From: Candidatus Magnetocorallium paracelense | GTDB lineage: Bacteria > Nitrospirota > Thermodesulfovibrionia > Thermodesulfovibrionales > Magnetobacteriaceae | Direction: 5' to 3' | DNA length: 64,000 nt | Assembly: GCA_029001845.1 (NCBI GenBank) | Contig: JAREWP010000093.1 | Coordinates: 19,128-83,127, forward strand | Shown here: one piece after another, positions 44,222 through 58,000 of the stretch | How the letters are laid out: every line of letters starts with the position of its first letter | Numbering within the stretch: the first letter of the stretch is position 1 | Made by a program: the position numbers and the translations under genes | The notes under the pieces: generated by a model | What the model was told of the DNA's origin: nothing | Databases searched by the model: none | What the model saw: only the letters and a program-made list of their open reading frames with translations

Positions 44222-45976
44222 ATGACTCTGTATAGTCATTGTGGAGAAGAAATTCCTGAAACATTAATAAAAAAACTTATAGCCATGGGAAAGGATAGGA
44301 TCATATGTCCCATATGTGGAGATTCTATCCCTATAAAAGAGATTACAGAAGGGGGTATTGATCAATGGTCTAAAGAAAGAATGGCCCTACAGACATCCCA
44401 TAGTTCTTTTTTGAAATTGATCCGGGGCGGATATCTATATGTTGATAAGACAGAGCATGTATATAAACTTGTTAAAAGGGATGGCCTTTACTTCCTGTCC
44501 AGGCCCAGACGATTTGGAAAATCTCTCCTGATCTCTACTTTTAAGGCATTATTTCAGGCCCAAAAAGAGTTGTTCAAAGGATTATGGATAGACAGGCATG
44601 GAAATTGGGAATGGACTGAACATCCGGTTGTGATTTTTGATTTTAATAGCATATCCCACGGATCTTATGAGGAGCTAAAGGCAGGTCTTTTATCAGCTAT
44701 TGACCTTTCTGCCAAAGATAATGGTATTAAATTGGCAAATCCATTATTAGTGGAAAGATTTAGAGAACTGATAAGGGGATTGAAAGAAAAAACAGGTCAT
44801 GATGTAGTGATATTAGTAGATGAGTATGATAAGCCAATGATAGATTTTATAGGGCAGGGAAAGGAGAAGCTGGAAATTGGAAAGGCAAACAGGGATTTAT
44901 TAAAGGCATTCTATGGAGTGCTTAAGGGAGCAGATATAACACCGGTTCTCAGGTTTGTATTTATCACAGGCGTCTCAAAATTTAGTAAAGTATCCATATT
45001 TTCCGAACTGAATAACCTCTATGACCTGACAATGGACAAACAGTACAATGACCTGGTTGGTTACACTCATGGGGAGTTAATTGAATACTTTGAACCCTGG
45101 ATAAGGGACCTTGCAGAGGAATATAAGTCAGATTATGAGAAGATTTTAGACAGACTTATTACATGGTACAATGGATACAGATTTTCAGAAAAAGATGTAA
45201 AGGTATATAATCCGTTTTCAATATTAAATATACTAATGAGGAGATCATTTAAAAACTACTGGTTTGAGTCAGGGTCTTCATCCTTTTTAATAAATCTTTT
45301 AAAGGAAAAAGTCTATAATCTGACAGAATATGAGGAGTTGAAGGTTAGTAGTGATCGATTCAGTGTATATGATATAGATAACCTGGAGATCCAGCCCCTA
45401 CTGTTCCAGACAGGCTATTTAACCATAGTGGATTATGATGAAGATGAATTAAAGTACACCCTTACTTATCCTAATTTTGAGGTTAAATCATCTTTTGTTA
45501 ATATGTTGGCCAACACAATAAAGGAGTTTGAGAGTACCCATACTCATGAAAAGATCCTGTCATTAAGGAACCTTCTCCATAAGGAAAAGTATGACGAGTT
45601 TTTTGAGGCTCTTAAATCGATCTATGGAAGTATTCCCTATGTGTTGTGTGAAAATAAGGATGAGGCATATTTTCACAGCCTCTTTTATCTAATGATGTGT
45701 GGCGCCGGTATGCAGGCCAGGAGTGAAGTTCTTACCGCAGAGGGAAGGATCGATATGGTCATAGAGTTTTGGGACAAGATCTATATAGTAGAGTTTAAGT
45801 GTAATCAGAGTCCGGAAATTGGGATAAAACAGATAAAAGACAAGGATTATACCGGACCATATGTAGGGGGGAGAAAAAATGTTTATCTTATGGGGATTAA
45901 TTTTAGTACTGAGAAGAGGAATGTAGTTGAGTGGAAAAGGGAAATTTATGAGAAAAATTCAGATCATGGAGGATGA
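44222..45976 (+). CDS. AAA-ATPase-like (PF09820) / PD-(D/E)XK nuclease (DUF1703) protein with N-terminal zinc-ribbon-like segment
   Basis: A 584-residue protein with GGGAGGTC as ribosome-binding site. The first 45 residues hold Cys7 and a CPICG pair, resembling an added zinc ribbon. The family signature follows: FLKLIRGGYLYVDKTEHV, then RPRRFGKSLL (P-loop-like, about 96) and VILVDEYDKP (Walker B). The C-terminal part has RIDMVIEF and IVEFKC, the D...E-x-K of a nuclease fold. A relic of the same family lies at 14272-14440. The function is unknown; a role in mobile-element or defence biology is usual for the family. Confidence 0.82.
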   Translation: MTLYSHCGEEIPETLIKKLIAMGKDRIICPICGDSIPIKEITEGGIDQWSKERMALQTSHSSFLKLIRGGYLYVDKTEHVYKLVKRDGLYFLSRPRRFGKSLLISTFKALFQAQKELFKGLWIDRHGNWEWTEHPVVIFDFNSISHGSYEELKAGLLSAIDLSAKDNGIKLANPLLVERFRELIRGLKEKTGHDVVILVDEYDKPMIDFIGQGKEKLEIGKANRDLLKAFYGVLKGADITPVLRFVFITGVSKFSKVSIFSELNNLYDLTMDKQYNDLVGYTHGELIEYFEPWIRDLAEEYKSDYEKILDRLITWYNGYRFSEKDVKVYNPFSILNILMRRSFKNYWFESGSSSFLINLLKEKVYNLTEYEELKVSSDRFSVYDIDNLEIQPLLFQTGYLTIVDYDEDELKYTLTYPNFEVKSSFVNMLANTIKEFESTHTHEKILSLRNLLHKEKYDEFFEALKSIYGSIPYVLCENKDEAYFHSLFYLMMCGAGMQARSEVLTAEGRIDMVIEFWDKIYIVEFKCNQSPEIGIKQIKDKDYTGPYVGGRKNVYLMGINFSTEKRNVVEWKREIYEKNSDHGG

Positions 45977-46078
45977 GATATGATGTATGGAAGATGCGCA
46001 CTTGCGGCTAAAAGGCAGCTTTTGATCTCCAATCATTTTCAGAAGGTCGCAAAAACCTGTCACAGAGAGTAATAACTT

Positions 46079-49000
46079 ATGAATAGCAATACAAAAGCAG
46101 ATAAAGCGGAACAAATTTTTCAGGATTATGTAAGTGATATCATAACCGGGCAAGAGGCCAGGGAGGCATTGGAGGGATTATCCATATCCACAGAAGCAGC
46201 CGGTACACCCCTTTCGGACAAACCTGATAAAACAGAACCACACACCAATATTGTCTTACCACAAAAGGAAAGCGATATCGCTGTTATCGGTATATCGGCG
46301 CGATTCCCCGGTGCGGACAATGTGAGGCAATTCTGGCGGAATATCTGTGATGGAAGAGATGAAATCACGGAAGTACCAAAAGAGCGGTGGGACATTGATC
46401 CTTATTACCATCCCGAACCTGATACCCCGAATAAGTCATACAGCAAGTGGGGAGGCTTTCTTAAGGATGTGGATAAATTTGATCCGCTTTATTTCGGTAT
46501 ATCCCCCGGTGAAGCTGAAGTTATGGACCCCCAACAGCGTTTGCTCCTGGAAGAGGCATACCATACCATTGAAGACGCGGGATATGATCCGGCTTACTTA
46601 TCAAAAAAGAGATGCGGTGTATTTATAGGCTCGGTCATGGGAGATTACATAGAGCGTAACAGCTTCAATGACGCGGCAAATACAAGCCTTGCCTTTACAG
46701 GTCTGGCCCCATCCATTCTGGCAGGGAGAATCTCCTATTTTCTGGATCTGAAAGGCCCTGCCATTAGTATTGATACAGCCTGCTCTTCTTCTCTGGTGGC
46801 GATTATCATGGCCTGTCGGAGTATTATGGCCAATGAATGTGACACGGCCCTGGCCGGGGGCGTTTCATTAATGCATTCACCCATTCTCCATATTCAGACA
46901 AGCCAGGCAGGCATGCTGTCAAAAGACGGACGGTGTAAGGCATTCAGCAATAACGCAGACGGTATTGCATTGTCCGAAGGGGTGGGAATTGTTCTCTTAA
47001 AACCTTTGAAAAAAGCGATAGAGGACAATGACCATATTTATGGTGTTATCAAAGGATGGGGAACGAATCAGGATGGTCACACAAACGGTATTACGGCCCC
47101 AAGCGCCGAGGCCCAGACAGCACTTGAACTCCATGTGTATAAAGAATTCAATATCAATCCTGAGAACATCCGTTACGTAGAGGCCCATGGAACAGGGACC
47201 AAACTGGGTGATCCCATTGAGATAAAGGGATTGACCGATGCCTTCAGAGAGTACACAAAGAAAAAACGGTATTGCGCCATCGGTTCCGTTAAAAGCAATA
47301 TTGGTCATACTACAATGGCGGCAGGTGTGGCGGGTTTGATAAAGGCCCTCCTGAGTTTGAAATATCAGGTTATACCACCCACAATCCATTGTAATGTTGA
47401 AAATGAACATATTGATTTTAAAGAAAGCCCCTTTTACCTGAACCGTGAAATCGTCAAATGGGAAAAGATAGACAATACACCCCGCCTCGCCTGTGTCAGT
47501 TCCTTCGGATACAGCGGTACGAATGCCCATGTGGTTATTGAGGAACATTTAACGGATAATTCTATAACAGATCAGAAATCCGTACCTGTTATCATCCTTC
47601 TCTCGGCTGAAGATAAAAACCGGCTACATACCATTGCCCGTACCATACTGAACTACATTACCACCTATGAACCTGATCTTATAGAGATGGCATATACGCT
47701 CCAGACAGGAAGAAAGGCCATGCCCCATAGAATCGCCTTCAAGGCGCAAGATCTCGATCAGGTAAAAGAGAAGATATCCCGATACCTTGACGGAGAACAG
47801 AATATACCCGATTTCCTGGAGGGTGAGGTTAAGACCGATAAAGATGTGCTGACAACCTTTACAGGTGATGAAGATATTAAAGAGTCTATCCGTAAATGGA
47901 TACTCAAAGGTAAAATAAGTAAACCGGCTGAACTTTGGGTTAAAGGTCTAAATGTGGATTGGAATCTGTTCTATGGAGATGTAAAACCCAAAAAAATATC
48001 CCTTCCCACCTATCCCTTTGCCAGGGAGCGGTACTGGATAGAAGAAACCACCTCCAAAATGCTCTCAACACAATCAGGGATAAGCCGGAGCCATCCCCTT
48101 ATCCATGAAAACACTTCTACTTTCGAACAACAACAATTCACCTCAATCTTTACGGGCGAAGAATTCTATCTTAAAGACCATGTGGTCTTAAATGAAAAGG
48201 TCTTACCCGGAGTGGTCTATCTGGAAATGGCCCTGGCCGCCACTCTGAAGGCCGGTAACAACATAAAAGCGAATAAACTCAGAGATATTGTCTGGGCTAT
48301 CCCTATAAAGGCCAAGGCCGCCCCTCAGGTAGTCAATATCAGCCTTTACCCGGAAACTGAAGGCATTGCCTTTGAAGTGACATCAGAGGAGTCAGGAGAC
48401 AACGGGGATGAAAAAGCCGTAATTCTCCACAGCCAGGGTATGGTCATCATGGGCGAACCTCCGGCAGCACCACCCATACAGGAGATTCAAGCCATCAAAG
48501 ACCGGTGTGCCGGACAACGTGATCCTGAAACCTTCTATCGGAAGACTTTTAGAACGATAGGTTTTAACCTTGGCGCAAGTTTTCAGGGTATCTCTCAGTA
48601 CCATTATAATCCTCAAGAGGTTCTGGCAAAACTAGAGATACCGGAATTACAGGGCTCCGGATTTTATCTTCACCCCGGTATTTTGGACAATGCCTTTCAG
48701 GCAAGTATGGCCCTCATTCTTGATCAGGTGGAAGAGGGGGCGCCTTACTTTCCTTTTGTACTTAAAGAGGTAGAGATATTTAAAACACCTCTTCAGGAGG
48801 GGACTTTTTACATTCACGGAACCTATCTCAATAAGGACTCAACCAATGAGATGGCAAAATTCAACATTTCATTACTGACCCCCTTGGGAGAAACATTGGT
48901 GAGTTTCAAAGAGATGACCTTCAGACAAACAAGTAGGGGCGGGTTTCAAACCCGCCCTCACGAGGGGCCGGAATTATCGATCCAATCCCCAATAGAGACC

Positions 49001-52000
49001 ATACCCAAACCGGATCACACCCCCTTAAATAATGCCTCTGACCAGGCCCTCAAAGAGAGACTCACACCGGAGCTTACCGGACTGGTAAGCAATCTGCTGA
49101 AAATCGAGCTTGAAAAGCTGGATATCACAAAAGATATGAGTACTTATGGTTTTGATTCCATAATGGTGACAAAACTGATCAATAGGATGAACAAGACTTT
49201 TAATCTAAGGCTCATGCCGACCCTCTTTTTTGAGCACAACACCCTTGCCTCTTTGATTCACCATCTGATTACGGAACATAAACCGAAACTCCGAGAAAGA
49301 TACGGAATAAATGGAGATAATGAAGAGATACCGACTCAAGTAAGGTCAATGGCGCCTCTTTCCCAAGCGTCTGATGAAATGAATCCTTTGATTACAGGGC
49401 GTAAGCGCTTTATGACTCATTCCCAAATAAAGGAGCCTTTTCAGAAAGAGGCTCAAAGAGAACCCATAGCCATAGTAGGAATGGCGGGAACCCTTCCTGA
49501 AGCGGAAAATCTGGAACAATTCTGGGAAAATCTGATCAGCGGCAAAGACTGTATAACAGAGATACCCAAAGAGCGTTGGGACTGGAGGGATTATTATGGA
49601 GACCCTGTTAAGGAAGATGGCAGGACAAACGTAAAATGGGGTGGATTTATGAAGGATGTCGATAAATTTGACCCTTTATTTTTCAATATTTCCCCCAGAG
49701 AAGCCGAGTTCATGGATCCCCAGCAGCGGCTCTTCCTCCAGTGCGTCTGGCATACCATCGAACAGGCAGGCTATAACCCGGGGAGTCTCCGGGGAACCCA
49801 AACCGGTCTCTTTGTGGGAGTAGAAACATTTGACTACAATGATTTAATGACACAAAACAATATACAGACCGAGGCATACACCACAACCGGGATCGCGCCT
49901 TCCATGGTGGTCAACAGAATCTCATTTTTATTGGACTTCCACGGCCCCAGTGAGTCGGTCTCAACTGCATGCTCCAGCTCATTGGTGGCGATTCATCGGG
50001 CCCTAAGATCGATTAGTAATGGTGACTGCACCCAGGCCATTGCCGGCGGTGTAAGCGCCATAGTCAACCCTAAACTCCATATCGGTTTCAGCAAGGCGGG
50101 AATGCTCTGTGAAGACGGACGTTGTAAAACCTTCTCAGACAAGGCCAACGGGTATGTGAGGGGAGAGGGGGTTGGGGCAATCATGCTTAAGCCCCTAAGT
50201 CGGGCAAAACGGGATGGAGATACGATTTACGCGGTGATTAGAGGAAGCAGAACAAGTCACGGAGGGCATGTAAGCTCTCTTACGGCGCCGAATCCAAAGG
50301 CACAGGCAGAGCTGTTAAAGGCGACTTATGAAGAGGCGGATATATCACCCGATACGGTTGCATACATAGAAGCCCATGGTACAGGAACATCCTTAGGGGA
50401 TCCTATAGAGATTAATGGATTAAAGATGGCGTTTAAATCTCTTTATGAGAAGTATAATCTAAAAGTTCCTGAAAAACCATATTGCGGAGTAGGTTCCGTA
50501 AAGAGCAACATCGGTCACTTGGAGACTGCCGCCGGTATTGCAGGCATACTTAAGGTGATACTGTCCATAAGGAATAATGTAATCCCTCCCACTTTACACT
50601 GTGACACCATCAATCCATATATAGATATCTATAATACGCCGTTTTATATTGCCAAACAAAAAACAGAATGGCCTGACATGAAAGACAGCCGGGGAAATCC
50701 CGTACCCAAAAGAGCCGGTGTCAGTAGTTTTGGTTTTGGTGGTGCTTATGCCCATATAGTGGTTGAAGAATATATAGAAACAGAGAAACCCAGCCCTAAG
50801 CCGATATCCCAAAATATAGTGATTCCCTTATCGGCAAAAAACAGGACCCAATTGAAAATTTACGCCCAACACTTATTTAATGATCTTAATCAGAACAAAG
50901 ATAAAGAGCTGGCGAATGTGGCCTATACACTCCAGGCAGGCAGGGAAGCAATGAACAGCCGTTTGGCCTTTATTGTCAAAGATATGGATGAACTCACGGA
51001 AAGGGTCGCCCAATACCTTAATGGAGAACAAGAGATACCGGATTTCTTCCGGAGTGAGGTGAAGAGCGGGCACGATAGTGTTGCCCTATTGACTGCAGAT
51101 GAGGATACTCAGGAAATGGTTCAGAAATGGATCGCCAAAGGCAAGGTAAACAAACTGGCCGAACTCTGGGTAAGGGGATTAAACCTTGACTGGAACCTCC
51201 TTTACGGGGAAGACAAACCAGGAAGAATTTCCCTTCCCACCTATCCCTTTGCCAAACAACGATACTGGATACCAGAGACCAACAATAAAAAGATCACTGC
51301 AATACAATCAGGGATTAACCCTATCCATCCCCTTATCCATGAAAACACCTCAACCCTGGAACAGCAGCAATTCACCTCAACCTTCAATGGCGCCGAATTT
51401 TTTCTAAAAGACCATCAGGTCTTACATGAGAAGGTCTTACCAGGGGCGGCATATCCGGAAATGGCTCTGGCAGCCGCTCAAAGGGCCATTAACAACGGAA
51501 AAGTCCTCAAACTCAAAGATATTTTTTGGGCCAGTCCAATCAAGGTCAATACCAGGCCCCAGTCAGTGAAGATAACCCTTTTTCCGGAAGGAGACAACAT
51601 TGTCTATGAAGTGACGACAGAATCAGGTTCGGATAAGGCCGTAACCGTCCACAGCCAGGGTAAGGTTATACTTGGAGAAGCCCTTACAAAACCACCGATT
51701 CAGGACATACAGGGGATAAGGAAGCGGTGCGTCAAACAACTGAGTTATGAAACCTGTTACCGGACCTTCAGGAGTCTTGGCCTTAACTATGGCCCGGGTT
51801 TTCAGGGGATTTCCGAACTTCATTACAATGACCGGGAGGTGTTAGCAAAGATAGAGATAGCGGAAGAATTTGAGTCCCCTGACTTTTATCTTCACCCTGG
51901 TATATTGGACAGCGCTTTCCAGGCCGGTATAGGCCTGGCTCTTGACAGATTAAAAGAAACAACAGCCCCTTATGTACCTTTTGCGCTTAAAGAAGCGGAG

Positions 52001-55000
52001 ATATTCAGACCGCTTAAGGGTAGAACTTATGTTTATGTGACCTACAGCAATAATAGCTCTATCAATGAAATTGCAAAATATGACATGACATTACTAAATG
52101 ACCGTGGAGAGACGCTGGTGACGATAAAAGAGCTCACATCCAGGCAGTTGAGGCTGAGTACGGAAAACTCAAAAGAAGAGGGGTTGTTGTTCGCGGCCCC
52201 CCAATGGCGGAATCAGGATATTGGTAATATAGGCCAGGAACAAGATGGAGATGTTCATCTTTTTCTCATTGATTGGAATGAAGATGTAAACCGGACATTA
52301 AAAGAAAAACTCAATCCCAAAAGCCAAATATCATTTACAGAAATGAATGGCCCCAAGGAAATCATAAAGGCATTTAAGGACTGCTTTTTTCACATAAAGG
52401 GCCTAATGGAACAAAAACCTGAAAAAGTACAGACGATTTTGGTTGTAACGTCAGCTAATGTACCGGAGTACTGTTATGCCCCTATCAGCGGATTACTTAA
52501 GACAGCAAGACTTGAAAATCCGAAGATACAGGGTAAAATCGTTCAACTCCCGGAACTGACTACGGAACAGATAGTACCTATCATTGAACAGGAATCCCAA
52601 ACAACAGAAGACAGAGAAGTTCGTTACCTTAAAGAAAACCTCAATCGCCAGGTCAAAGGACTGGTAGAGACCAATCTTTCATCATCCCCCCTGAAAGAGA
52701 GTCTCAAAAGGGGCGGCGTATACTGGATAACCGGTGGTTTGGGCGGCCTGGGCAGGATATTGACAAGGGAGTTCGGGAAGAGAGGAGATATTACCCTGAT
52801 TTTAAGCGGTCGTAGAGAGTCGGATGAAACAGAACCGGTAGATTTACAAAACATCGGCGCTGTTGTCGAATACATCCCATGTGATGTAAGTGATCCGGAA
52901 TCCGTAATTAAGACCATTAAGACAATTGAAGAAAAGTATGGTCATATTAACGGTATTATCCATAGCGCAGGGGTGATTAAAGACAATTTTATCCTCAAAA
53001 AGAGTGAAGATGAAATCCACGCCGTCATGGCGCCTAAGGTTTATGGGACCTGGAATATTGACCAGGCCCTTAAAGAGAGTGAGAAACCCGATTTTATCCT
53101 CTTCTTCTCATCCATTGCAGGTGTTATGGGTAATATGGGCCAGGCTGATTATGGGGGTGCAAACGCCTTCCTTGATGGCTTTAGCGCATACAAAAACAGC
53201 ATGGAGAGTAATCATGGAACCCGATATATCTCTATCAATTGGCCCCTTTGGAAAGAGGGTGGAATGGAGATAGATGAAAGTTCAAAGGAATGGATTTACA
53301 ACCTGACAGGCCTGTCGCCATTACCCACATCATTGGGTGTTACCGCATTTACAAAGATACTTGCCTCATGGAACCTTTTGGAAAGGCAATCCCAGTATAT
53401 TGTCTGTTATGGAAATGTAAAAAAGATATGCCAATATATTGGTTTGGAACCATCAGCTAATAAGGAGATGGAAAATTTTGACAATCCGGACCTCCAGGCT
53501 GAAATAGAAGAAGAGTTGATCAACCTCTCCACAGACCTTCTTAAGGTCAAAAGGGAATATCTGGATCGAGAGGCTGAATTTTCTGAATATGGATTAGACT
53601 CCATTCTGATGATTAAAATGCTGGATACTTTAGAGACAAAATACGGGCAACCAATTAGTCCGAACATAGTGTTGGAGCATCCTACAATTAAGAGCCTTGC
53701 CGCTTATCTTGTGAAAAATAAGATGAGAAGTCAGGAGTCAGAAGTCAGGAGTCAGAAGGTTATCATCCCACCTGAAATTTTTCCTGAAAATTCAACCATT
53801 ACACAAAAAACAACCAGGCATAGAAAGCGATTTATGCCAATAAAACAAGAATCAGAACATAGAAAGATAGCCGTCATCAGCATGGCTTGCCGTCTTCCAG
53901 AATCCCCTGATATTGAAACCTTTTGGGAGAATCTGGCTGCAGGCAGGGATTTAATCCGGGAAGTAGATCCATGGCGCTGGGACCCTCAGGTTTTTTTCAG
54001 TACAAATAAAGATGAGCCTGACAAAACATACACCAATCATGGCGGTTTTTTGGATGATATTGCCGGCTTTGACGCCGCCTGGTTCGGCATTCGTGATGAA
54101 GAGGCCCTCACCCTTGACCCTCAGCAGCGGATCATGCTTGAACTCTCTCAGGAACTCTTTGATCGCGGCGGATTTAATCTCAAATCCCTGTCCAATACCC
54201 GTACAAGCATTTTCATCGGTGCTGCAAACAATCACTATATTCGCAACGGCTGTCACCTGATCCCCCAAACAGCGGTACAGCACACGGTTGTTAATAATAT
54301 CACCAATATGATAGCAGCCCGGATATCCGATTTTTATAACCTCAAAGGCAATTCCCAGACCATTGACACAGCCTGTTCTTCCTCACTCGTCGCTGTTCAC
54401 GAAGCCTGTCAGAGTATTATCAACGGAGAAGCAGACATGGCTGTTGCAGGTGGTATTTATTTGATCATCGATCCCTTCGGCCATATTAATTTTAGTAAGG
54501 CCAAAGTACTGTCAGACGATGGTAAGAGCTATGTTTTTGATGAGAGGGCCAATGGTTTTGTCCTTGGAGAGGGCGCCGGTCTCGTTCTTTTAAAGGAGTA
54601 TGAAAAGGCGTTAGAGGATGATGACATGATTCACGGTCTTATCTTAGGATCGGCAGTGAATAATGACGGTAAGACAATGGGACTCACAGTGCCCAATCAG
54701 GAAGCTCAGAAAGAGGTAATTCAGGCCGCGCTGGATAAGAGCCGCATCAATCCTGAAACCATTACCTGTCTTGAGGCCCATGGTACAGGGACATTGCTGG
54801 GTGACCCTATTGAGATCAAGGCCGCCACCGAGGTCTACCGTAAATACACCCAAAAGACAGGTTACTGCGCCCTGGGGTCAGTGAAATCGAACCTGGGCCA
54901 TACCATGACCGCCGCGGGAATTACAGGTCTTATTAAGATATTATTATCCATGAATCACAAACAGATTCCACCCACCATTCACTGTGACAACCCCCATCCC

Positions 55001-58000
55001 AGATTCGGATTTGATGAATCACCCTTTACTCCTAATACAAAGCTTATCCCCTGGACTCCCCTGGATGGAGTGAGACGCGGAGCAATCTCTTCCTTTGGCT
55101 TTGGAGGCACAAACTGCCATCTCATACTCGAAGAGGGCCCAAATGAGATCGTTCCTAAAAGGCGGCCCCTTCCTTTAACACAATTTAACAGAAGGCAATA
55201 TTGGTTAGGATATCCTCTTGAAAACGAGATAACACCGAAACCTGTCAGGATACAAGAGAGCCCGAATAGCCTTATCCCATACATTGAAGATTTCTTAAAG
55301 AAACAGATCAGCCATCTCATCAATGTTTCTGTAGATCATATCTCAGTGCATGAAAACTTTATGGACATGGGCATTGACTCCCATCAACTCATAGGTTTTG
55401 TAAATCGCTTTGAACAAGAGCTGGGAATAGAGCTTTATCCTACCCTGTTTTTCGAGTACCAGAACATAGATAGTCTGGCCCGGTTCTTTGCAACAGAATA
55501 TAAGGATATATGGGAAAGATACTTTTTTAATAAAATCCAGGATCATATTACTCAGAAAGAAAGAATATATAAAGAGCCAACCCAATCCTCCCTGTCAAAG
55601 AAGAGTGAATATGGGATCCCGAGATCCAATATCTTTAATCCCGCCTTAAGGCAGGACACATCAAGTCATGGAAAAAGAGAGACTATCGCAATTATCGGAA
55701 TGGCCGGTTTGTTTGGAGAATCTCCAAATCTCAACACATTCTGGGATCATCTGTACCAACAGACAGACCTGATAAAAGAGATCCCCCCTGACCATTTTGA
55801 TTACAGACCTTGGTTTGCACCGAATCAGGAATCGGACAGGATGTACTGCAAATGGGGCAGTTTTATCGATGATGTGGATAAATTCGATGCCCCTTTCTTT
55901 AATATTTCCCCCAAAGAGGCGGAACTTATGGACCCTCAACTCCGTCACCTCCTGCAGGTCTTATACCATACTGCTGAAGACGCCGGGTATATCACCTCTA
56001 TAAAGGGATCAAAGACAGGGATCTATGTGGGGGTATGTTCTCATGATTACTGGGATGAGATGGCGAGAATGGATAAAGAGGTACAGGCCCATGACGGCAC
56101 GGGTAATGCGGCCACCATGCTGTCCAATCGTCCCTCTTTCCACTTTAATCTGACCGGTCCGAGCCTCTCCGTGGATACGGCCTGCTCGTCTTCCCTCTAC
56201 AGCGTACATCTGGCATGTAAGGCCATACAAAACGGAGAGTGTGAAATGGCATTTGCCGCCGGGGTCAATCTACTCCTGAGTTCACGGCATTATCGTTATT
56301 TTTGCAGCATAGGGGCCTTATCCCCCACAGGAAGGTGCCATACCTTTGACAAGCGGGCCGATGGGTATGTCCCCGGTGAGGCCGTTGCCTCCGTGCTCCT
56401 GAAACCCCTGAGCAAGGCCATAACCGATGGTGATCATATATATGGAATCATAAAAGGGTCTGCCGTCACCCATGGCGGATACACCCCTTCCATTACAGCC
56501 CCAAGCGTAGATGGAGAAGTCAATGTCTTAACAGAAGTCTGGAAGGATGGGAATATCTCGCCTGAGACATTAAGCTACATCGAAGCCCATGGAACAGGGA
56601 CGAAACTGGGAGATCCCGTTGAGGTGAATGCATTAAAAAAGGCATTCGGAAAATTCACTCAAAAGGAAAATTTTTGCGCATTGGGATCGGTGAAGGCCCA
56701 CATCGGTCATGGAGAAGGGGCTGCCGGTATTGCAGGGCTTGTGAAGGTACTGCTATCGATGAAACATAGAACAATCCCGGCTATGCCTGATTTTAAAGAG
56801 ATCAATCCCTATATCGAGATAGAGGGCTCACCCTTTTATATCAATCAAGGCCCTGTGGAATGGACATCAAAGACGGATGCTCACGGGAATCCATTACCAC
56901 TAAGGGCCGGGATCAGTAGTTTCGGCTTTGGCGGGGCCTATGCCCATATGGTTGTCGAAGCCTATAATGGCAGGGCTGGTGACGAATCTCACAGATCAAC
57001 AGACCGGATCAGTGAATATGAATCATCTATTGTTGTTTTGTCGGCAAGAAATGAAGACCGCCTAAAGAGATATGCTCAAAATCTGGTTGAATTTTTAAGT
57101 GTTTCCGAATCAGCTTGTTTAGCGGATATTTCCTATACACTCCTGACAGGCAGAGAAGCAATGGAAGAGCGTCTCGCTGTTTTAGTGGAGACCAAAGAAG
57201 AGCTTGTTTCGAAATTAAGGGATTACATAAATGGCAATACGGAGCGGCGGAATGGTTTATACATGGGCAGCTCGCAAAAGGATAAGAGAGAATCCGAGCT
57301 TTTAATTGAAGGAAGAGCAGGAAAAGAATTTTTAAGAATCCTTATGGAAGACAAACAGTTGTCCAAATTAGCTCATCTCTGGGTATCAGGCGTAGAAATA
57401 GATTGGGCCTTGCTCTATCCGGACGCAAAACCGAATCGCATATCCTTACCGGCTTATCCATTTGCAAAAGAGCGGTATTGGATGTCTAAAAGTTCGAGAC
57501 CGGAGTATACATCAGCTTATGGGACAAGATCTCTACACCCTTTAATCAGCGAAAACAGCTCAACCCTTCAGGAACAAAAATTCACGACCTGGTTTACCGG
57601 CACAGAGTTTTATCTCTCCGATCATATCTTTTTAGGCAGAAAAGTACTTCCCGGTGTCGCTTATATAGAGATGGTAAGGGCGGCAGGTGAACTTGCCAAA
57701 GCAGGAACGATTCGAAGAATGAAAAATATCGTCTGGTTACAGCCTGTTGTGGTAGAGGAAAAGGAGCGGGAAGTCGATATCCGTCTTCATCCTGATGACG
57801 ATGAAATTGCATATGAAGTTTCAATGAAAGGTGATACCGGAGAAAGAGTTATCTGCAGTCAGGGTAAACTGCACCCGGAAGATGATGAGCGGACTGAAAC
57901 GGAAATCATCGATATAGGTGCAATCAAAAGCAGATGTGACAGGAAAATAAGAGGTGAAAAATTCTTTGAGTTATTTAAAGACAAAGGGTTTATCCTTGGA

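Noticed and set aside
44222..45976. Reverse transcriptase for the DGR targets
   Set aside because: The motifs are a P-loop and a D...E-x-K nuclease; no YxDD box is present in this or any other gene of the island.
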